Positions 1-9,644 of a DNA stretch of 64,000 nucleotides are shown here, piece by piece. Source of the DNA: Sphingomonas sp. Ag1 (GTDB taxonomy: Bacteria; Pseudomonadota; Alphaproteobacteria; Sphingomonadales; Sphingomonadaceae); assembly GCF_000980895.1 (NCBI RefSeq), contig NZ_LAZX01000082.1, positions 1 to 64,000 on the forward strand, written 5' to 3'. The translations under genes and the position numbers were made by a program. Positions within the stretch are counted from its first letter, which is position 1. Each line of letters starts with the position of its first letter. The notes under the pieces are model-generated. The model did not search any database. It worked only from the letters and a program-made list of their open reading frames with translations, and was not told the DNA's origin.

Positions 1-705
1 ATCGGCGGCGGCGGCAGCTTCGCGCCAGCGGGCGAAGATCATGCGGGCTTCGGCGACGCGGATCTGGGTGGAGAGGAGGCGGTATTTTTCCGCCTGGCGT
101 GCCTGGCGACGGAGCGCGGCCGCGCGGGCTTCCTGATCGGCGATGACTTCGTCGAGGCGCAACAGATTGGCCTCGGTCGCGCGCAATTTCTGTTCGGCGT
201 CTCGGCGGCGGACGTGGAGGCCCGCGATGCCGGCGGCTTCCTCCAGCATGGCGCGGCGGTCGGTGGGCTTGGCGGCGATGACCGCGCTGATCCGGCCCTG
301 GCTGACGAGTGCGGGGGAGTGGGCGCCGGTCGCCGCGTCGGCGAACAGCAGCGACACGTCCTTGGCACGTACGTCCTTGCCGTCGATGCGATAGGCGCTG
401 CCCGCGCCGCGTTCGATGCGGCGGACGATTTCGGTCTCGTCGCCGTTCACTTCGGCGAGGAGGGAGACTTCGGCGAAGTCGCGCGGGGGGCGGGTGGCGG
501 TGCCGGCGAAGATCACGTCTTCCATGCCGGCGCCGCGCATCGACTTTGCGCTATTCTCGCCCATCGTCCAGCGCAGCGCTTCGAGCAAATTGGACTTGCC
601 GCAGCCGTTGGGGCCGACGACGCCGGTCAGCCCCGGCTCGATCCTGAGATCGGCCGGATCGACGAAGCTTTTGAAGCCGGAAAGGCGCAGCCGCTTGATC
701 TGCAC
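1..705 (-). CDS. smc: Chromosome segregation protein SMC, N-terminal part (cut by window edge)
   Basis: This is the first 235 codons of an SMC ATPase, which as a dimer holds chromosomal DNA and acts with ScpA/ScpB in condensation and segregation. The start is GTG at 705; the next residues ([13 protein letters not shown]) are the usual SMC opening. Walker A (GPNGCGKS) lies at about residues 31-38, followed by the conserved ALRWTMGE stretch and an [11 protein letters not shown] segment typical of bacterial SMCs. A charged coiled-coil entry begins near residue 170 and runs off the window. The stop of the mcd gene lies 46 bases upstream on the same strand, so the two may be co-transcribed. The identification is firm; the rest of the protein is not visible. 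Confidence 0.95.
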   Translation of the reverse strand, partial: MQIKRLRLSGFKSFVDPADLRIEPGLTGVVGPNGCGKSNLLEALRWTMGENSAKSMRGAGMEDVIFAGTATRPPRDFAEVSLLAEVNGDETEIVRRIERGAGSAYRIDGKDVRAKDVSLLFADAATGAHSPALVSQGRISAVIAAKPTDRRAMLEEAAGIAGLHVRRRDAEQKLRATEANLLRLDEVIADQEARAAALRRQARQAEKYRLLSTQIRVAEARMIFARWREAAAAAD

Positions 706-751
706 AGTCGCGCAGTCTTGGCGCGATCAGCGGGCGTTGCGCAAGGGGGCG

Positions 752-2332
752 TCAGTTGCGCTGTGCGACCAGCCCGCGTGCGATCACCTGCGCCTGGATT
801 TCCGCCGCGCCCTCGAAGATGTTGAGGATGCGCGCGTCGCACAGGATGCGGCTGATCTCGAATTCGAGCGCATAGCCGTTGCCGCCGTGAATCTGGAGCG
901 CGGCATCGGCATTGCTCCACGCGGCGCGGGCGGCGAGCAGCTTCGCCATGCCGGCCTCGATATCGCAGCGCTTGCCCGAATCCTTCGCGCGGGCGGCGGC
1001 ATAGGTGAGCTCGCGCGCGGCGATGAGATCGACGAGGCTCATCGCCAGTTTGTCGGCGACGCGCGGGAAGTGGATGATCGCGCGGCCGAACTGCTGGCGA
1101 TCGACCGCGTAGGACAGGCCGAGTTCGAGCGCGCGGCGGGCGACGCCGACGGCGCGCGCGGCGGTCTGGATCCGGGCGCCCTCGAAGGTGCGCATCAGCT
1201 GCTTGAAGCCCTGGCCTTCCTCGCCGCCGAGCAGGGCGTCGGCGGGGGCGGACATGCCGTCGAAGGAGAGCGCATATTCGCGCATCCCGCGATAGCCGAG
1301 CACCTCGATTTCGCTGCCCGACATGCCCGGCGCAGGGAAGGGATCGCTTTCGGTGCCGCGCGGCTTGGGGACGAGCAGCATTGAGAGGCCGGCATAGCCC
1401 TTCGCATCCGGCAGCGTGCGGGCGAGCAGGGTCATGAGGTCCGAGCGGCTGGCGTGGGTGATCCACGTCTTCGCGCCGTCGATGCGCCAGCCGTCGTTTT
1501 GGCGCCGGGCGCGGGTTTGCAGCGAGCCGAGGTCGCTGCCGACATCGGGTTCGGTGAAGACGGCGGTGGGCAGCACCTCGCCGCTGGCGATGCGCGGGAG
1601 CCACTCGGCCTTTTGCGCTTCGGTGCCGGAGCCGGCGATGAGTTCGCCGGCGATTTCGGAGCGGGTGCCGAGCGAGCCGGCGCCGATCCAGCCGCGCGAC
1701 AATTCCTCGGTGACGATGCACATGACGAGCTTCGACAGGCCGAGGCCGCCGTAATTCTCGGGGATGCAGACGCCGAACGTGCCGAGCTGCGCCATCTTGG
1801 CGACGGTGGCGTCGGGGATCAGGTCGTTGGCGAGATGCCAGCTGTGGGCGTGGGGCAGGATTTCGGCATCGGTAAAGCGGCGGAACTGGTCGCGGATCGC
1901 GTCGAGCTCGGCATCGTGGAGTGTTTCGCTCGGCCATTCGCCGGCGGCGAGCCGATCGACCAGCGCGCGGCGATCCGCGGCGGCGTCGTGATCGAGGAGG
2001 TCGGAGCAGGCGGTCGCCAGCGTGTGGGCGGCGGTGGTGAGGCCGAGGTCGACGGGGCGGAACAGCTCGTTCTGGCCCATCGGCAGCCCGCCGACGAGCT
2101 GGGCGATGCTTTCTCCAAAGGCGAGGCGGGCGACGAGGGCGTTGACCTCACCGGCGTTGCGATCGGCCCAGTCGGCCACCGCCTCAAGCGCGGCGACCGT
2201 CGTGGCAACCCAGGCGAAGCCGTGGGCGGCGCGCTGCTCGGTGTCGATCGGCGCGGCGTCCAGCCGGGCCGCGAGGGCGGCACGGGCGTCGTCGCGATAG
2301 CGTTGCGCCGCCGCCAGTGCCTCCCCCAGCAT
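752..2332 (-). CDS. mcd: (2S)-methylsuccinyl-CoA dehydrogenase-type acyl-CoA dehydrogenase
   Basis: A 526-residue FAD-dependent acyl-CoA dehydrogenase. Ordinary family members have about 380 residues; this one carries an N-terminal helical extension of about 140 residues, including a [10 protein letters not shown] segment. That layout matches Mcd of the ethylmalonyl-CoA pathway, which oxidises methylsuccinyl-CoA to mesaconyl-CoA during acetyl-CoA assimilation. The core motifs [26 protein letters not shown] and FEGAAEIQ are present, with a likely catalytic Glu near residue 507. The ATG at 2332 was chosen because it overlaps the thiolase stop by one base (TAATG), indicating translational coupling. 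A longer in-frame opening exists upstream but would sit inside the thiolase gene. Assignment to Mcd rather than another long-chain enzyme is by recognition of the family pattern. Confidence 0.8.
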   Translation of the reverse strand: MLGEALAAAQRYRDDARAALAARLDAAPIDTEQRAAHGFAWVATTVAALEAVADWADRNAGEVNALVARLAFGESIAQLVGGLPMGQNELFRPVDLGLTTAAHTLATACSDLLDHDAAADRRALVDRLAAGEWPSETLHDAELDAIRDQFRRFTDAEILPHAHSWHLANDLIPDATVAKMAQLGTFGVCIPENYGGLGLSKLVMCIVTEELSRGWIGAGSLGTRSEIAGELIAGSGTEAQKAEWLPRIASGEVLPTAVFTEPDVGSDLGSLQTRARRQNDGWRIDGAKTWITHASRSDLMTLLARTLPDAKGYAGLSMLLVPKPRGTESDPFPAPGMSGSEIEVLGYRGMREYALSFDGMSAPADALLGGEEGQGFKQLMRTFEGARIQTAARAVGVARRALELGLSYAVDRQQFGRAIIHFPRVADKLAMSLVDLIAARELTYAAARAKDSGKRCDIEAGMAKLLAARAAWSNADAALQIHGGNGYALEFEISRILCDARILNIFEGAAEIQAQVIARGLVAQRN

Positions 2333-3555
2333 TATGCGCGCTCGAAGACCGCGGCGATGCCCTGGCCGCCGCCGATGCACATCGTCTCCAGACCATAGCG
2401 GCCGTCACGGCGGACGAGTTCGCGGGTCAGATTGGCGAGGATTCGGCCGCCGGTGGCGCCAATCGGGTGGCCGAGCGAAATGCCCGAGCCGTTGACGTTG
2501 AGGATTTCGTTGCGGCTGTCGTCCTGGCTCCAAGCCCAGCCCTTGAGCACGGCGAGCACCTGCGGCGCGAACGCCTCGTTCAGCTCGACGAGGTCGATGT
2601 CGGACCAGGAGAGGCCGTTGCGGGCGAACAGCCGCTCGACCGCCGGGACCGGGCCGATGCCCATGCGCGAGGGGTCGCAGCCGGCCGCGGCCCAGCTGTG
2701 GAACCAGGCGATCGGCTCAAGCCCCAGTTCCTCCAACTTGTCCTCGGCGACGACGAGGCAGGCGGCCGCGGCGTCATTCTGCTGGCTGGCGTTGCCGGCG
2801 GTGACGACGCCGCCCTCGATCGGGCGCAGGCGACCGAGCGTCTCCAGCGTGGCGTCAGGGCGATAGCCCTCGTCGTGATCGAACACTACGGCCTCGCCCT
2901 TCTTCTGCGGCACCGAGACGGGGACGAGCTCGTCAGCGAACAGGCCCTTTTCCCAGGCGGCGGTGGCGCGCTGGTGCGAGCGGACGGCATAGGCGTCGGC
3001 CTCCTCGCGGCTGATGTTGTAATCCTTGGCGAGGTTCTCGGCGGTCTCGATCATGCCGCTGATGACGCCGAACCGCTCGACCGGCTGCGACATGAGGCGG
3101 CCGCGCGTCAGGCGATCGTGGATCGTGAGATTGCCCGAGCGCACGCCCTTGCGGATGTCGGTGGTGTAATGTTCGACGTTGGACATGCTCTCGCAGCCGC
3201 CGGCGACGACGACGTCGCTGACGCCGGTCTGCACCATCATCGCAGCGTCGATCACTGCCTGAAGGCCGGAGCCGCAGCGGCGATCGAGCTGATAGCCCGG
3301 CACTTCGATCGGCAGGCCTGCGGCGAGCCATGCCCAGTGGCCGATCGCCGGCGCCTCGCCATTGCCATAGCCTTGCGCGAAGACGACGTCGTCGACGCGG
3401 CTCGGATCGATCTTCGTGCGCTCCATCAGCGCCTTCAGGATCGTCGCGCCAAGCTGGCCCGCGGTGAGCGAGGAGAGGCTGCCGCCGAACTTGCCGACGG
3501 CGGTGCGGATCGGGGCGACGATGGCGGCGCGGCGCAGGCCGGTGCTGGCGGACAT
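2332..3555 (-). CDS. Thiolase (acetyl-CoA C-acyltransferase)
   Basis: A 407-residue thiolase, either condensing two acetyl-CoA or cleaving 3-ketoacyl-CoA. The acyl-accepting Cys is at about residue 94 (RRCGSGLQA), the [12 protein letters not shown] loop is present, the catalytic His is in [10 protein letters not shown] near residue 363, and the second Cys is in CIGGGQG near residue 393. The start has a good ribosome site (AGGAG about 8 bases upstream). It is the first gene of an operon with mcd. A thiolase beside mcd would fit acetoacetyl-CoA formation feeding the ethylmalonyl-CoA route or PHB metabolism. The sequence alone does not separate a biosynthetic PhaA-type enzyme from a beta-oxidation FadA-type enzyme. 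Confidence 0.9.
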   Translation of the reverse strand: MSASTGLRRAAIVAPIRTAVGKFGGSLSSLTAGQLGATILKALMERTKIDPSRVDDVVFAQGYGNGEAPAIGHWAWLAAGLPIEVPGYQLDRRCGSGLQAVIDAAMMVQTGVSDVVVAGGCESMSNVEHYTTDIRKGVRSGNLTIHDRLTRGRLMSQPVERFGVISGMIETAENLAKDYNISREEADAYAVRSHQRATAAWEKGLFADELVPVSVPQKKGEAVVFDHDEGYRPDATLETLGRLRPIEGGVVTAGNASQQNDAAAACLVVAEDKLEELGLEPIAWFHSWAAAGCDPSRMGIGPVPAVERLFARNGLSWSDIDLVELNEAFAPQVLAVLKGWAWSQDDSRNEILNVNGSGISLGHPIGATGGRILANLTRELVRRDGRYGLETMCIGGGQGIAAVFERA

Positions 3556-3889
3556 GGGGCAACTCCTGTCAAAAACGGAGATGCGACGGCAGGTGTCCGG
3601 GCGCTCTCCTTACTGTGTCTGCGCCTATCGGATGGCCGGTCCGGTTTCAACCACATGGACCGCTTTTCAGCCCGTTGAATGCCGCGGCGGGGAGCGGAAA
3701 GGGGCATCTTGCGCCGGGCGCATCGGCAACGCTATGACGCGCGCATTCGCAAGGACCCGGTGAAAGCCCGGGTGGCTATCCCGGCCGCTGATCCGCCGGG
3801 CAACCTGCACAGACATCATCCTTTTGCCGCCTGCCCGATGCTGCACGCGGTGTTCTGTGTTGCGTTCAACGAACAGGTTTCCCCTTTTC
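3556..3889. other. Divergent intergenic region between thiolase and sulP genes
   Basis: 334 bases without a credible protein gene, separating divergent genes and so expected to hold promoters for both. The sulP-proximal half contains two adjacent GC-rich hairpins (3755-3773 and 3780-3800), listed separately. No clear -35/-10 pair could be assigned. Confidence 0.6.
3750..3802 (+). ncRNA. Candidate structured mRNA leader upstream of the SulP gene
   Basis: Two hairpins follow each other in the region upstream of the sulP start. The first has arms ACCCGG and CCGGGT (3755-3760, 3768-3773) with a 7-base loop. The second has arms CCCGGC and GCCGGG (3780-3785, 3795-3800) with a 9-base loop. A conserved alphaproteobacterial RNA motif named sul1 has been reported upstream of sulfate transporter genes, which makes a cis-regulatory leader plausible. 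I did not match this sequence to the motif itself, so the call is tentative. Confidence 0.3.
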
Positions 3890-5368
3890 ATGCTTTCCCG
3901 TTTCCGGACTGAATGGTTCGCTGGCGCCGGCGATGTGCGGCGCGAGGCGCTGGCCGGCATCGTCGTCGCGCTGGCGCTGATCCCCGAGGCGATCGGCTTT
4001 TCGATCATCGCCGGGGTCGATCCCAGCGTCGGCCTTTATGCCTCCGTCGCGATCGCCATCATCATCTCGCTGCTCGGCGGGCGGCCCGGCATGATCTCCG
4101 CCGCCACCGCCGCGGTCGCCGTGGTGGTGACGCCGCTGGTGCGCGACCATGGCGTGAACTACCTTTTTGCCGCGACCATCCTGATGGGGGTGATCCAGAT
4201 CGCCGCGGGGCTGCTGCGGCTCGACCTGTTGATGCAGTTCGTCTCGCGATCGGTCATCACCGGGTTCGTCAATGCGCTGGCGATCCTGATCTTCATGGCG
4301 CAGGTGCCGCAGCTGATCGGCGTCAGCTGGCACACCTATGCGATGATCGCCGCGGGGCTGGCGATCATCTACCTGCTGCCGCGGGTGACGAAGGCGGTGC
4401 CGTCGCCCTTGGTGGCGATCATCATGCTGGCGATCGTCAGCATCGCGATGAGCCTGCCGGTGCGTACGGTGGGCGAGATGGGGCGGCTGCCCCAGGGGCT
4501 GCCGAGCCTTGCGCTGCCCGACGTGCCGCTGACGCTCGAGACGTTGCGCATCATCCTGCCGTTCTCGCTGACCATGGCGGCGGTGGGGCTGCTGGAATCC
4601 TTGCTGACGGCACAGATCGTCGACGACATGACCGATACCGACAGCGACAAGCGGCGGGAGTGCATGGGGCAGGGCGGCGCCAACATGGTCGCGGCGCTGG
4701 TCGGTGGCATGGGTGGCTGTGCGATGATCGGGCAGTCGGTGATCAACGTGACGTCGGGCGGGCGCAAGCGGCTGTCGACCCTTATCGCCGGCGCGTTCCT
4801 GCTGTTCCTGCTGTCGGTGCTCGGCCCGATCGTGGGGCAGATCCCGATGCCGGCGCTGGTCGCGGTGATGATCATGGTGTCGATCGGCACGTTCAGCTGG
4901 AATTCGATCCCGAACCTGCGCCGCCATCCGCCGACGTCATCGGCGGTGATGCTGGTGACGGTGGCAGTGGTGGTGGCCACGCATGACCTGGCGCAGGGCG
5001 TGCTGGCCGGCGTGCTGCTGTCGGGCATCTTCTTCGCGGGCAAGGTGCGGCGGATGTTCGCCGTCGTGCGCGAGGTGGAGGGCGAGCGGGTGCTGTACCG
5101 GGTGAGCGGCGAGATATTCTTTGCCTCGGTCGATCGCTTCACCCGCGCCTTTGCGCCCGAGGCGGGACGCGCGGTGACGATCGATGTGTCGGCGGCACAT
5201 TTCTGGGACATTTCGGGGGTGGGCGCGCTGGACAAGATCGTCGCGCGGCTGCGGCGCGACGGGTCGGTGGTCGAGGTGATCGGCTATAATCGCGCGAGCG
5301 CCGATCTGATCGACCGCTTCGCATTGCACGACAAGACCGGCGTCGAGCTAGGCGCCGTGCCGCATTGA
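3890..5368 (+). CDS. SulP family anion transporter with C-terminal STAS domain
   Basis: A 492-residue inner-membrane SulP (SLC26) transporter, expected to move sulfate, bicarbonate or a dicarboxylate. The first 390 or so residues are highly hydrophobic, with 10-14 transmembrane helices and the family pattern GLYASVAIAIIISLLGGRPGMISAAT early on and NMVAALVGGMGGCAMIGQS in the middle. A cytoplasmic STAS domain follows (about 400-490), with the DVSAAHFWDISGVGALDKI core. The start at 3890 was chosen over one 66 bases upstream because the protein then opens with a normal short charged N-terminus (MLSRFRTEW). The substrate cannot be read from the sequence. Confidence 0.88.
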   Translation: MLSRFRTEWFAGAGDVRREALAGIVVALALIPEAIGFSIIAGVDPSVGLYASVAIAIIISLLGGRPGMISAATAAVAVVVTPLVRDHGVNYLFAATILMGVIQIAAGLLRLDLLMQFVSRSVITGFVNALAILIFMAQVPQLIGVSWHTYAMIAAGLAIIYLLPRVTKAVPSPLVAIIMLAIVSIAMSLPVRTVGEMGRLPQGLPSLALPDVPLTLETLRIILPFSLTMAAVGLLESLLTAQIVDDMTDTDSDKRRECMGQGGANMVAALVGGMGGCAMIGQSVINVTSGGRKRLSTLIAGAFLLFLLSVLGPIVGQIPMPALVAVMIMVSIGTFSWNSIPNLRRHPPTSSAVMLVTVAVVVATHDLAQGVLAGVLLSGIFFAGKVRRMFAVVREVEGERVLYRVSGEIFFASVDRFTRAFAPEAGRAVTIDVSAAHFWDISGVGALDKIVARLRRDGSVVEVIGYNRASADLIDRFALHDKTGVELGAVPH

Positions 5369-5375
5369 GGCCTGA

Positions 5376-5408
5376 CACGTCGTGCCGGGACGGGCCCGGC
5401 ATGACGTG
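5376..5408. terminator. 33-base dyad after sulP (probable terminator / dispersed repeat)
   Basis: Arms CACGTC-G-TGCCGGG (5376-5389) and CCCGGCA-T-GACGTG (5395-5408) pair over 13 of 14 positions around a 5-base loop. It lies 8 bases after the sulP stop and between convergent genes, so it may end transcription from sulP. Its GTCxTGCCGGG...CCCGGCATGAC form resembles dispersed palindromic repeats common in sphingomonad genomes. Confidence 0.5.
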
Positions 5409-5429
5409 ACGGCTGGATTGCGAGAAGCC

Positions 5430-5452
5430 GCACCAAAGCACCACTTTGGTGC
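5430..5452. terminator. Hairpin between convergent sulP and ispG
   Basis: A perfect 9-base inverted repeat, GCACCAAAG (5430-5438) and CTTTGGTGC (5444-5452), around a 5-base loop, just before the ispG stop. Its position between convergent genes suggests a bidirectional terminator. There is no long T-run on either side. Confidence 0.5.
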
Positions 5453-5459
5453 GCGAGTG

Positions 5460-6584
5460 TTACTCTGCCGCCACCTTGACGGCGTCGCTTGCGGCCTCCA
5501 GCTCGGCGGCCTTGGCTTCGACCAGGCGCACGATGTGGTCGATCATGCCCTCGTCCTGGACGACATGGTCGGTGACGCCCGAGAGGTACACCATGTGCTT
5601 GCCATTGCCGCCGCCGGTGAGGCCGATGTCGGTTTCGCGCGCCTCGCCCGGGCCGTTGACGACGCAGCCGAGCACCGAGAGCGACATGGGGGTGCGGATG
5701 TGCTGGAGGCGTTCCTCCAGCGTCTGCACGGTGCGGATGACGTCAAAGCCCTGACGCGCGCAGCTGGGGCAGCTGACCACGCGGACGCCGCGGTTGCGGA
5801 TGCCGAGCGATTTCAGGATCTCGAACCCGACGCGCACTTCCTCTTCGGGTTCGGCCGAGAGCGAGACGCGGATCGTGTCGCCGATGCCGTACCAGAGGAG
5901 CGAGCCGATGCCGATCGCGCTCTTCACCGTGCCGCCGACGAAGCCGCCCGCCTCGGTGATGCCGAGGTGAAGTGGGCAATCGACCGCCTCGGCGAGCTGC
6001 TGGTACGCGGCGACGGCGAGGAACACGTCGGATGCCTTCACCGCGACCTTGAAGTCGTGAAAATCGCGGTCCTGCAGCAGCTTGATATGGTCGAGCGCGG
6101 ACTCGACCAGCGCCTCAGGGCAGGGCTCCCCGTATTTTTCGAGCAGGTCCTTTTCCAGGCTGCCGGCGTTGACGCCGATACGGATCGCGCAGCCGTTCGC
6201 CTTGGCAGCGTTGACGACCTCGTTGACGCGATCGGCCGAGCCGATGTTGCCCGGGTTGATGCGCAGGCAGGCGGCGCCGGCGTCCGCCGCCTCGAGCGCG
6301 CGCTTATAGTGGAAATGGATGTCGGCGACGATCGGCACGCGCGCGGCGCGCACGATCTGCTTCAACGCGGCGGTGGATTCGACGTCCGGGCAGCTGACGC
6401 GGATGATGTCGACGCCGGCATCCTCGCAGCGACGGATCTGGTCGATCGTCGCGCGGGCATCGTCAGTCGGCGTGTTGGTCATCGTCTGCACGGTGACGGG
6501 CGCGTCGCCGCCGACGGGCACGTTGCCGACCATGATCTGGCGGCTCGCGCGGCGGTGAATATCGCGCCAGGGGCGTAGGGACAT
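5460..6584 (-). CDS. ispG: 4-hydroxy-3-methylbut-2-enyl diphosphate synthase IspG
   Basis: A 374-residue IspG (GcpE). It reductively converts the cyclic diphosphate MEcPP to HMBPP in the non-mevalonate isoprenoid pathway, using a [4Fe-4S] cluster. The cluster ligands are visible as SCPSC (Cys272, Cys275) and [12 protein letters not shown] (Cys307), with a final Glu in the same stretch. The TIM-barrel part carries [32 protein letters not shown] motifs. The ATG at 6584 is preferred ([12 protein letters not shown]) because GGAAG lies a few bases upstream; ORF extension to 6662 adds a non-conserved segment. The gene is monocistronic, convergent with sulP and divergent from the DUF1993 gene. Confidence 0.95.
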   Translation of the reverse strand: MSLRPWRDIHRRASRQIMVGNVPVGGDAPVTVQTMTNTPTDDARATIDQIRRCEDAGVDIIRVSCPDVESTAALKQIVRAARVPIVADIHFHYKRALEAADAGAACLRINPGNIGSADRVNEVVNAAKANGCAIRIGVNAGSLEKDLLEKYGEPCPEALVESALDHIKLLQDRDFHDFKVAVKASDVFLAVAAYQQLAEAVDCPLHLGITEAGGFVGGTVKSAIGIGSLLWYGIGDTIRVSLSAEPEEEVRVGFEILKSLGIRNRGVRVVSCPSCARQGFDVIRTVQTLEERLQHIRTPMSLSVLGCVVNGPGEARETDIGLTGGGNGKHMVYLSGVTDHVVQDEGMIDHIVRLVEAKAAELEAASDAVKVAAE

Positions 6585-6655
6585 CGAAGGGCTTCCTATC
6601 GGCTTTGGCATCGATATAGCGCCTCCCACACATAAACGAAACGTGGGGCAGGACG

Positions 6656-7177
6656 ATGACACTTTCGCTGTACGACGCGGTGATCCCGTCGAACATCCAG
6701 ATCCTGGGCGCGATCGACCGCCTGCTGGACAAGGCGGAAGCGTTCGCGGCCGAGAAGGGGATGACCGCCGCCGAGCTGATCGACGCGCGCCTCGCGCCCG
6801 ACATGCTGCCGTTCGGCTATCAGGTGAAATCGGTCGCGGAACATTCGATCGGCGGGATCGAGGGCGTGCGCGGGGGCAATTTCTCGCCCAGCATGGCGCC
6901 GTGGCCGACCGACTTCGCCGGCCTGCACGAGCGGATCCAGGGCGCGATCGCCGCGCTGGAGGCGGTCAACCGGGCCGAGTTCGACGCGCTGGCGGACCGC
7001 GACACGCAGTTTTCGATGGGTGAGCTGCGCATGCCGTTCACCGGCGCGCAGTTCCTGCTGTCCTTCGCGCAGCCCAATTTCTATTTCCACGCGACGACGG
7101 CCTACGGGATCCTGCGCGCGCAGGGGATGAAGATCGGCAAGCGCGATTTCCTGGGGGCGCTGCGCATCAAGCGGTGA
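6656..7177 (+). CDS. DUF1993 family protein
   Basis: A 173-residue soluble protein of the DUF1993 family (four-helix bundle of the DinB/MDMPI type). Family features are [19 protein letters not shown] near the N-terminus, [16 protein letters not shown] in the middle, and the conserved [27 protein letters not shown] end. No enzymatic function is established for the family; a role as a small metal- or thiol-dependent protein is only a guess from the fold. It stands alone, 71 bases from divergent ispG. Confidence 0.85.
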   Translation: MTLSLYDAVIPSNIQILGAIDRLLDKAEAFAAEKGMTAAELIDARLAPDMLPFGYQVKSVAEHSIGGIEGVRGGNFSPSMAPWPTDFAGLHERIQGAIAALEAVNRAEFDALADRDTQFSMGELRMPFTGAQFLLSFAQPNFYFHATTAYGILRAQGMKIGKRDFLGALRIKR

Positions 7178-7251
7178 AGCGTGCGGCCAGCGCGCGGGAC
7201 TGATCTCCAGCAACGTTTCGAAACAATCCGCGGGCGCTATAGCGCCGCGCC

Positions 7252-8415
7252 ATGGACGACGTTGCGCCGGTTGCGCGCCATTATGGAATCGACTGGTTGC
7301 GCATCGGCGCGTTCGGGCTGCTGATCATCTATCATGTGGCGATGGTGTTCGCGCCCTGGCCGTGGGTGGTGAAATGGCCCGAGACGTTCCCGTCGCTGAT
7401 CGTGCCGATGGCGCTGCTGACGCCGTGGCGGATCCCGTTGCTGTTCGTGGTCGCAGGGTTTGCGACGCGGCGGCTGATCGCGCGCATGCCCAGCATCGGT
7501 GCGTTCGCGCATCAGCGCAGCCTTCGCCTGCTGGTGCCGCTGGCCTTCGCCATGCTGGTCTTGTTGCCGCCCGAATTGTGGGTGCGGGCACAACTGGCGG
7601 GGGATGCCGATAGCCTCGCTAGGTTCTGGCTGCACGATTACTGGCGCCCCTGGGCGCAGAACGGCCGCGGCTTTCCGCAATGGGAGCATATGTGGTTCGT
7701 CGTCTATCTGTGGGCCTATACCATGGTCCTCGCGTTGCTGCTGGCGCGGGTCGGCGCGGGGCGGATCCAGGCGTGGTTCGAGTGGCTGGCGGTGGGACGG
7801 CGGATCATCTGGGCGCCGATGCTGGCGCTGGCCGGCGCGAAGGTCGCGTTGATGTTCGTCGTGCCGGAAACGCAGGGACTGACCACCGACTGGTCGGGCC
7901 ATGTGGGCTATCTGCCGCTGTTCCTGTTCGGCTTCGCGCTGGGCGGATCGCTAGCCTTGTGGCGCGCGATCAGGCAGCATTGGGTGGGCGCGTTGGTCAT
8001 CGCCGGGCTTTGCTCGCTGGTCGTCGTCGGGGTCGAGCTGCATTACCAGGGGTTGGACGTGCCGGGCCACGCGCTGATGGCGGCGAACCGCGCGGCGCGG
8101 CGGGCGATGGCGTGGGGCGTGATCATCGCGCTGCTGCGACTGGCGGACGGGATGCTCAACCGCGATCACCCGCTGCGCCGGCCGCTCGCGGAAGCGGTGT
8201 TCCCGGCGTATCTGATCCATCATCCGGTGCTGGTCGTCCTGGCGTGGGTGATCCCGTCTTGGGGAATGAGCGCGGGCGACGGCTTTGTCTTCCTGCTGAG
8301 CGCGACCGCCGCCGCCTGCGTCGCCTGTTACGTGATCGGCCGCGACATTCCCTGGCTGCGCCCGCTGATCGGCCTGGCGCCAGCGACACCCCGGCCAGCG
8401 CGGCGGCTGGCCTAG
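7252..8415 (+). CDS. Acyltransferase-3 family membrane protein (first of tandem pair)
   Basis: A 387-residue integral membrane protein with about 10 predicted helices, from the acyltransferase-3 family that includes OpgC/MdoC and O-acetyltransferases. It opens with YGIDWLRIGAFGLLIIYHVAMVF, containing the family's early Arg and His. Near the C-terminus FPAYLIHHPVLVVLAW resembles the conserved YLxHxP region. It probably moves an acyl group onto a cell-surface or periplasmic sugar or glucan. The next gene, 28 bases downstream, is a diverged paralogue with the same opening and ending (RDIPWLRPLIGL versus RRVPWLRPLIGL), so the pair arose by tandem duplication. The substrate is unknown. Confidence 0.85.
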   Translation: MDDVAPVARHYGIDWLRIGAFGLLIIYHVAMVFAPWPWVVKWPETFPSLIVPMALLTPWRIPLLFVVAGFATRRLIARMPSIGAFAHQRSLRLLVPLAFAMLVLLPPELWVRAQLAGDADSLARFWLHDYWRPWAQNGRGFPQWEHMWFVVYLWAYTMVLALLLARVGAGRIQAWFEWLAVGRRIIWAPMLALAGAKVALMFVVPETQGLTTDWSGHVGYLPLFLFGFALGGSLALWRAIRQHWVGALVIAGLCSLVVVGVELHYQGLDVPGHALMAANRAARRAMAWGVIIALLRLADGMLNRDHPLRRPLAEAVFPAYLIHHPVLVVLAWVIPSWGMSAGDGFVFLLSATAAACVACYVIGRDIPWLRPLIGLAPATPRPARRLA

Positions 8416-8443
8416 CGGTATCCGCCCTGCTAGTTCCCCGGCG

Positions 8444-9613
8444 ATGCAGCGGCATTACGGCCTCGACTGGCTTCGGATCGGGGCGTTCGCGATCCTGATC
8501 CTGTATCACATCGGCATGGTGTTCGTGCCGTGGGGCTTTCACGCGAAGCTTGGCGCCGAACAATGGGTGACGGTGCCGATGATGCTGTCCAACCCGTGGC
8601 GACTGTCGCTGCTGTTCCTGGTGTCGGGCTATGCCAGCCGGGCGCTATTCGTGCGGCATCCGGGGCCGTGGCCGTTCGTGCGCAACCGCACCGCGCGGCT
8701 GCTGATCCCGCTCGCCTTCGGCATGGCGGTGATCGTGCCGCCGCAGCCATGGGTCGAGCTGGTGACGCAGCATGGCTGGACGGGCGGCTTCCTCGCCTTC
8801 TGGACCGGCGATTATTTCGCGTTTCGCCGGATCGACGGCATCGCGCTGCCGACGTGGAACCACCTTTGGTTCGTCGCCTATCTGTGGGTCTATACGCTCG
8901 CCTTCACTGCCGTGCTGACGATCACGCCGGGCGGTGTTCGGGCGGCGGCGCAGCGGGCGTTCGAGCGACTGTTCGGCGGCGTCGGCGCGCTGATCCTGCC
9001 GATGGCCTGGCTGATGCTGGTGAGCGGCGTGCTGTTCCCCGGTGCGCGCGAGACGCATGAGATGGTCGGCGATTGGGTGGCGCATGCGACCTATTTTCCG
9101 ATGTTCGTACTGGGATACGCCATGGCCGGCAGCGAGCGGATGCTGGCCACTTTCGCGCGGTGGTGGACGGTGACGGCACTGGCGGCGCTGCTGGCGTTCC
9201 TGGCCGTGGCGACGATCCAGATCGTCTTTGCCGGCTATCGGGTGACGCCGCGGCCGTTCGGCACGATCTTCAGCCTGGCGCGCGGGGTGCAAGGCTGGAT
9301 GACGATCGCCGCGCTGATCGGCGTGGCGGAGACCTATTGGAACCGCGACCATCGCTGGCGCCCGATGCTGACCGAGGCGGTGTTTCCCTTCTACATCATC
9401 CACCAGACGATCATCGTCGTCGTCGCTTATTGGTTGCTGCTGGCGGGTCTGCCGCTCACGCTCGACTTCGTCATTCTGGTGGCGGCGACGGTGGCGGGAT
9501 GCTGGGCCTTTTACCTCGGCGGGCGGCGCGTGCCGTGGCTGCGCCCGCTGATCGGCCTTCGCCTGCATCGCCCGCGCGCCGACATTCCCGATCCCCGACC
9601 TGCCATTGTCTGA
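8444..9613 (+). CDS. Acyltransferase-3 family membrane protein (second of tandem pair)
   Basis: A 389-residue paralogue of the preceding gene, with the same family features: YGLDWLRIGAFAILILYHIGMVF at the start, about 10 transmembrane segments, PTWNHLWFVAYLWVYT in the middle and FPFYIIHQTIIVVVAYW near the end. The two copies differ throughout, so the duplication is old. Its last codons overlap an upstream in-frame extension of the asparaginase gene but not the chosen start there. The acyl acceptor is unknown; a role in modifying osmoregulated glucan or exopolysaccharide is an inference from family members only. Confidence 0.85.
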   Translation: MQRHYGLDWLRIGAFAILILYHIGMVFVPWGFHAKLGAEQWVTVPMMLSNPWRLSLLFLVSGYASRALFVRHPGPWPFVRNRTARLLIPLAFGMAVIVPPQPWVELVTQHGWTGGFLAFWTGDYFAFRRIDGIALPTWNHLWFVAYLWVYTLAFTAVLTITPGGVRAAAQRAFERLFGGVGALILPMAWLMLVSGVLFPGARETHEMVGDWVAHATYFPMFVLGYAMAGSERMLATFARWWTVTALAALLAFLAVATIQIVFAGYRVTPRPFGTIFSLARGVQGWMTIAALIGVAETYWNRDHRWRPMLTEAVFPFYIIHQTIIVVVAYWLLLAGLPLTLDFVILVAATVAGCWAFYLGGRRVPWLRPLIGLRLHRPRADIPDPRPAIV

Positions 9614-9644
9614 ACACGCCAATTGTCTGACGAAAAGGAACATC

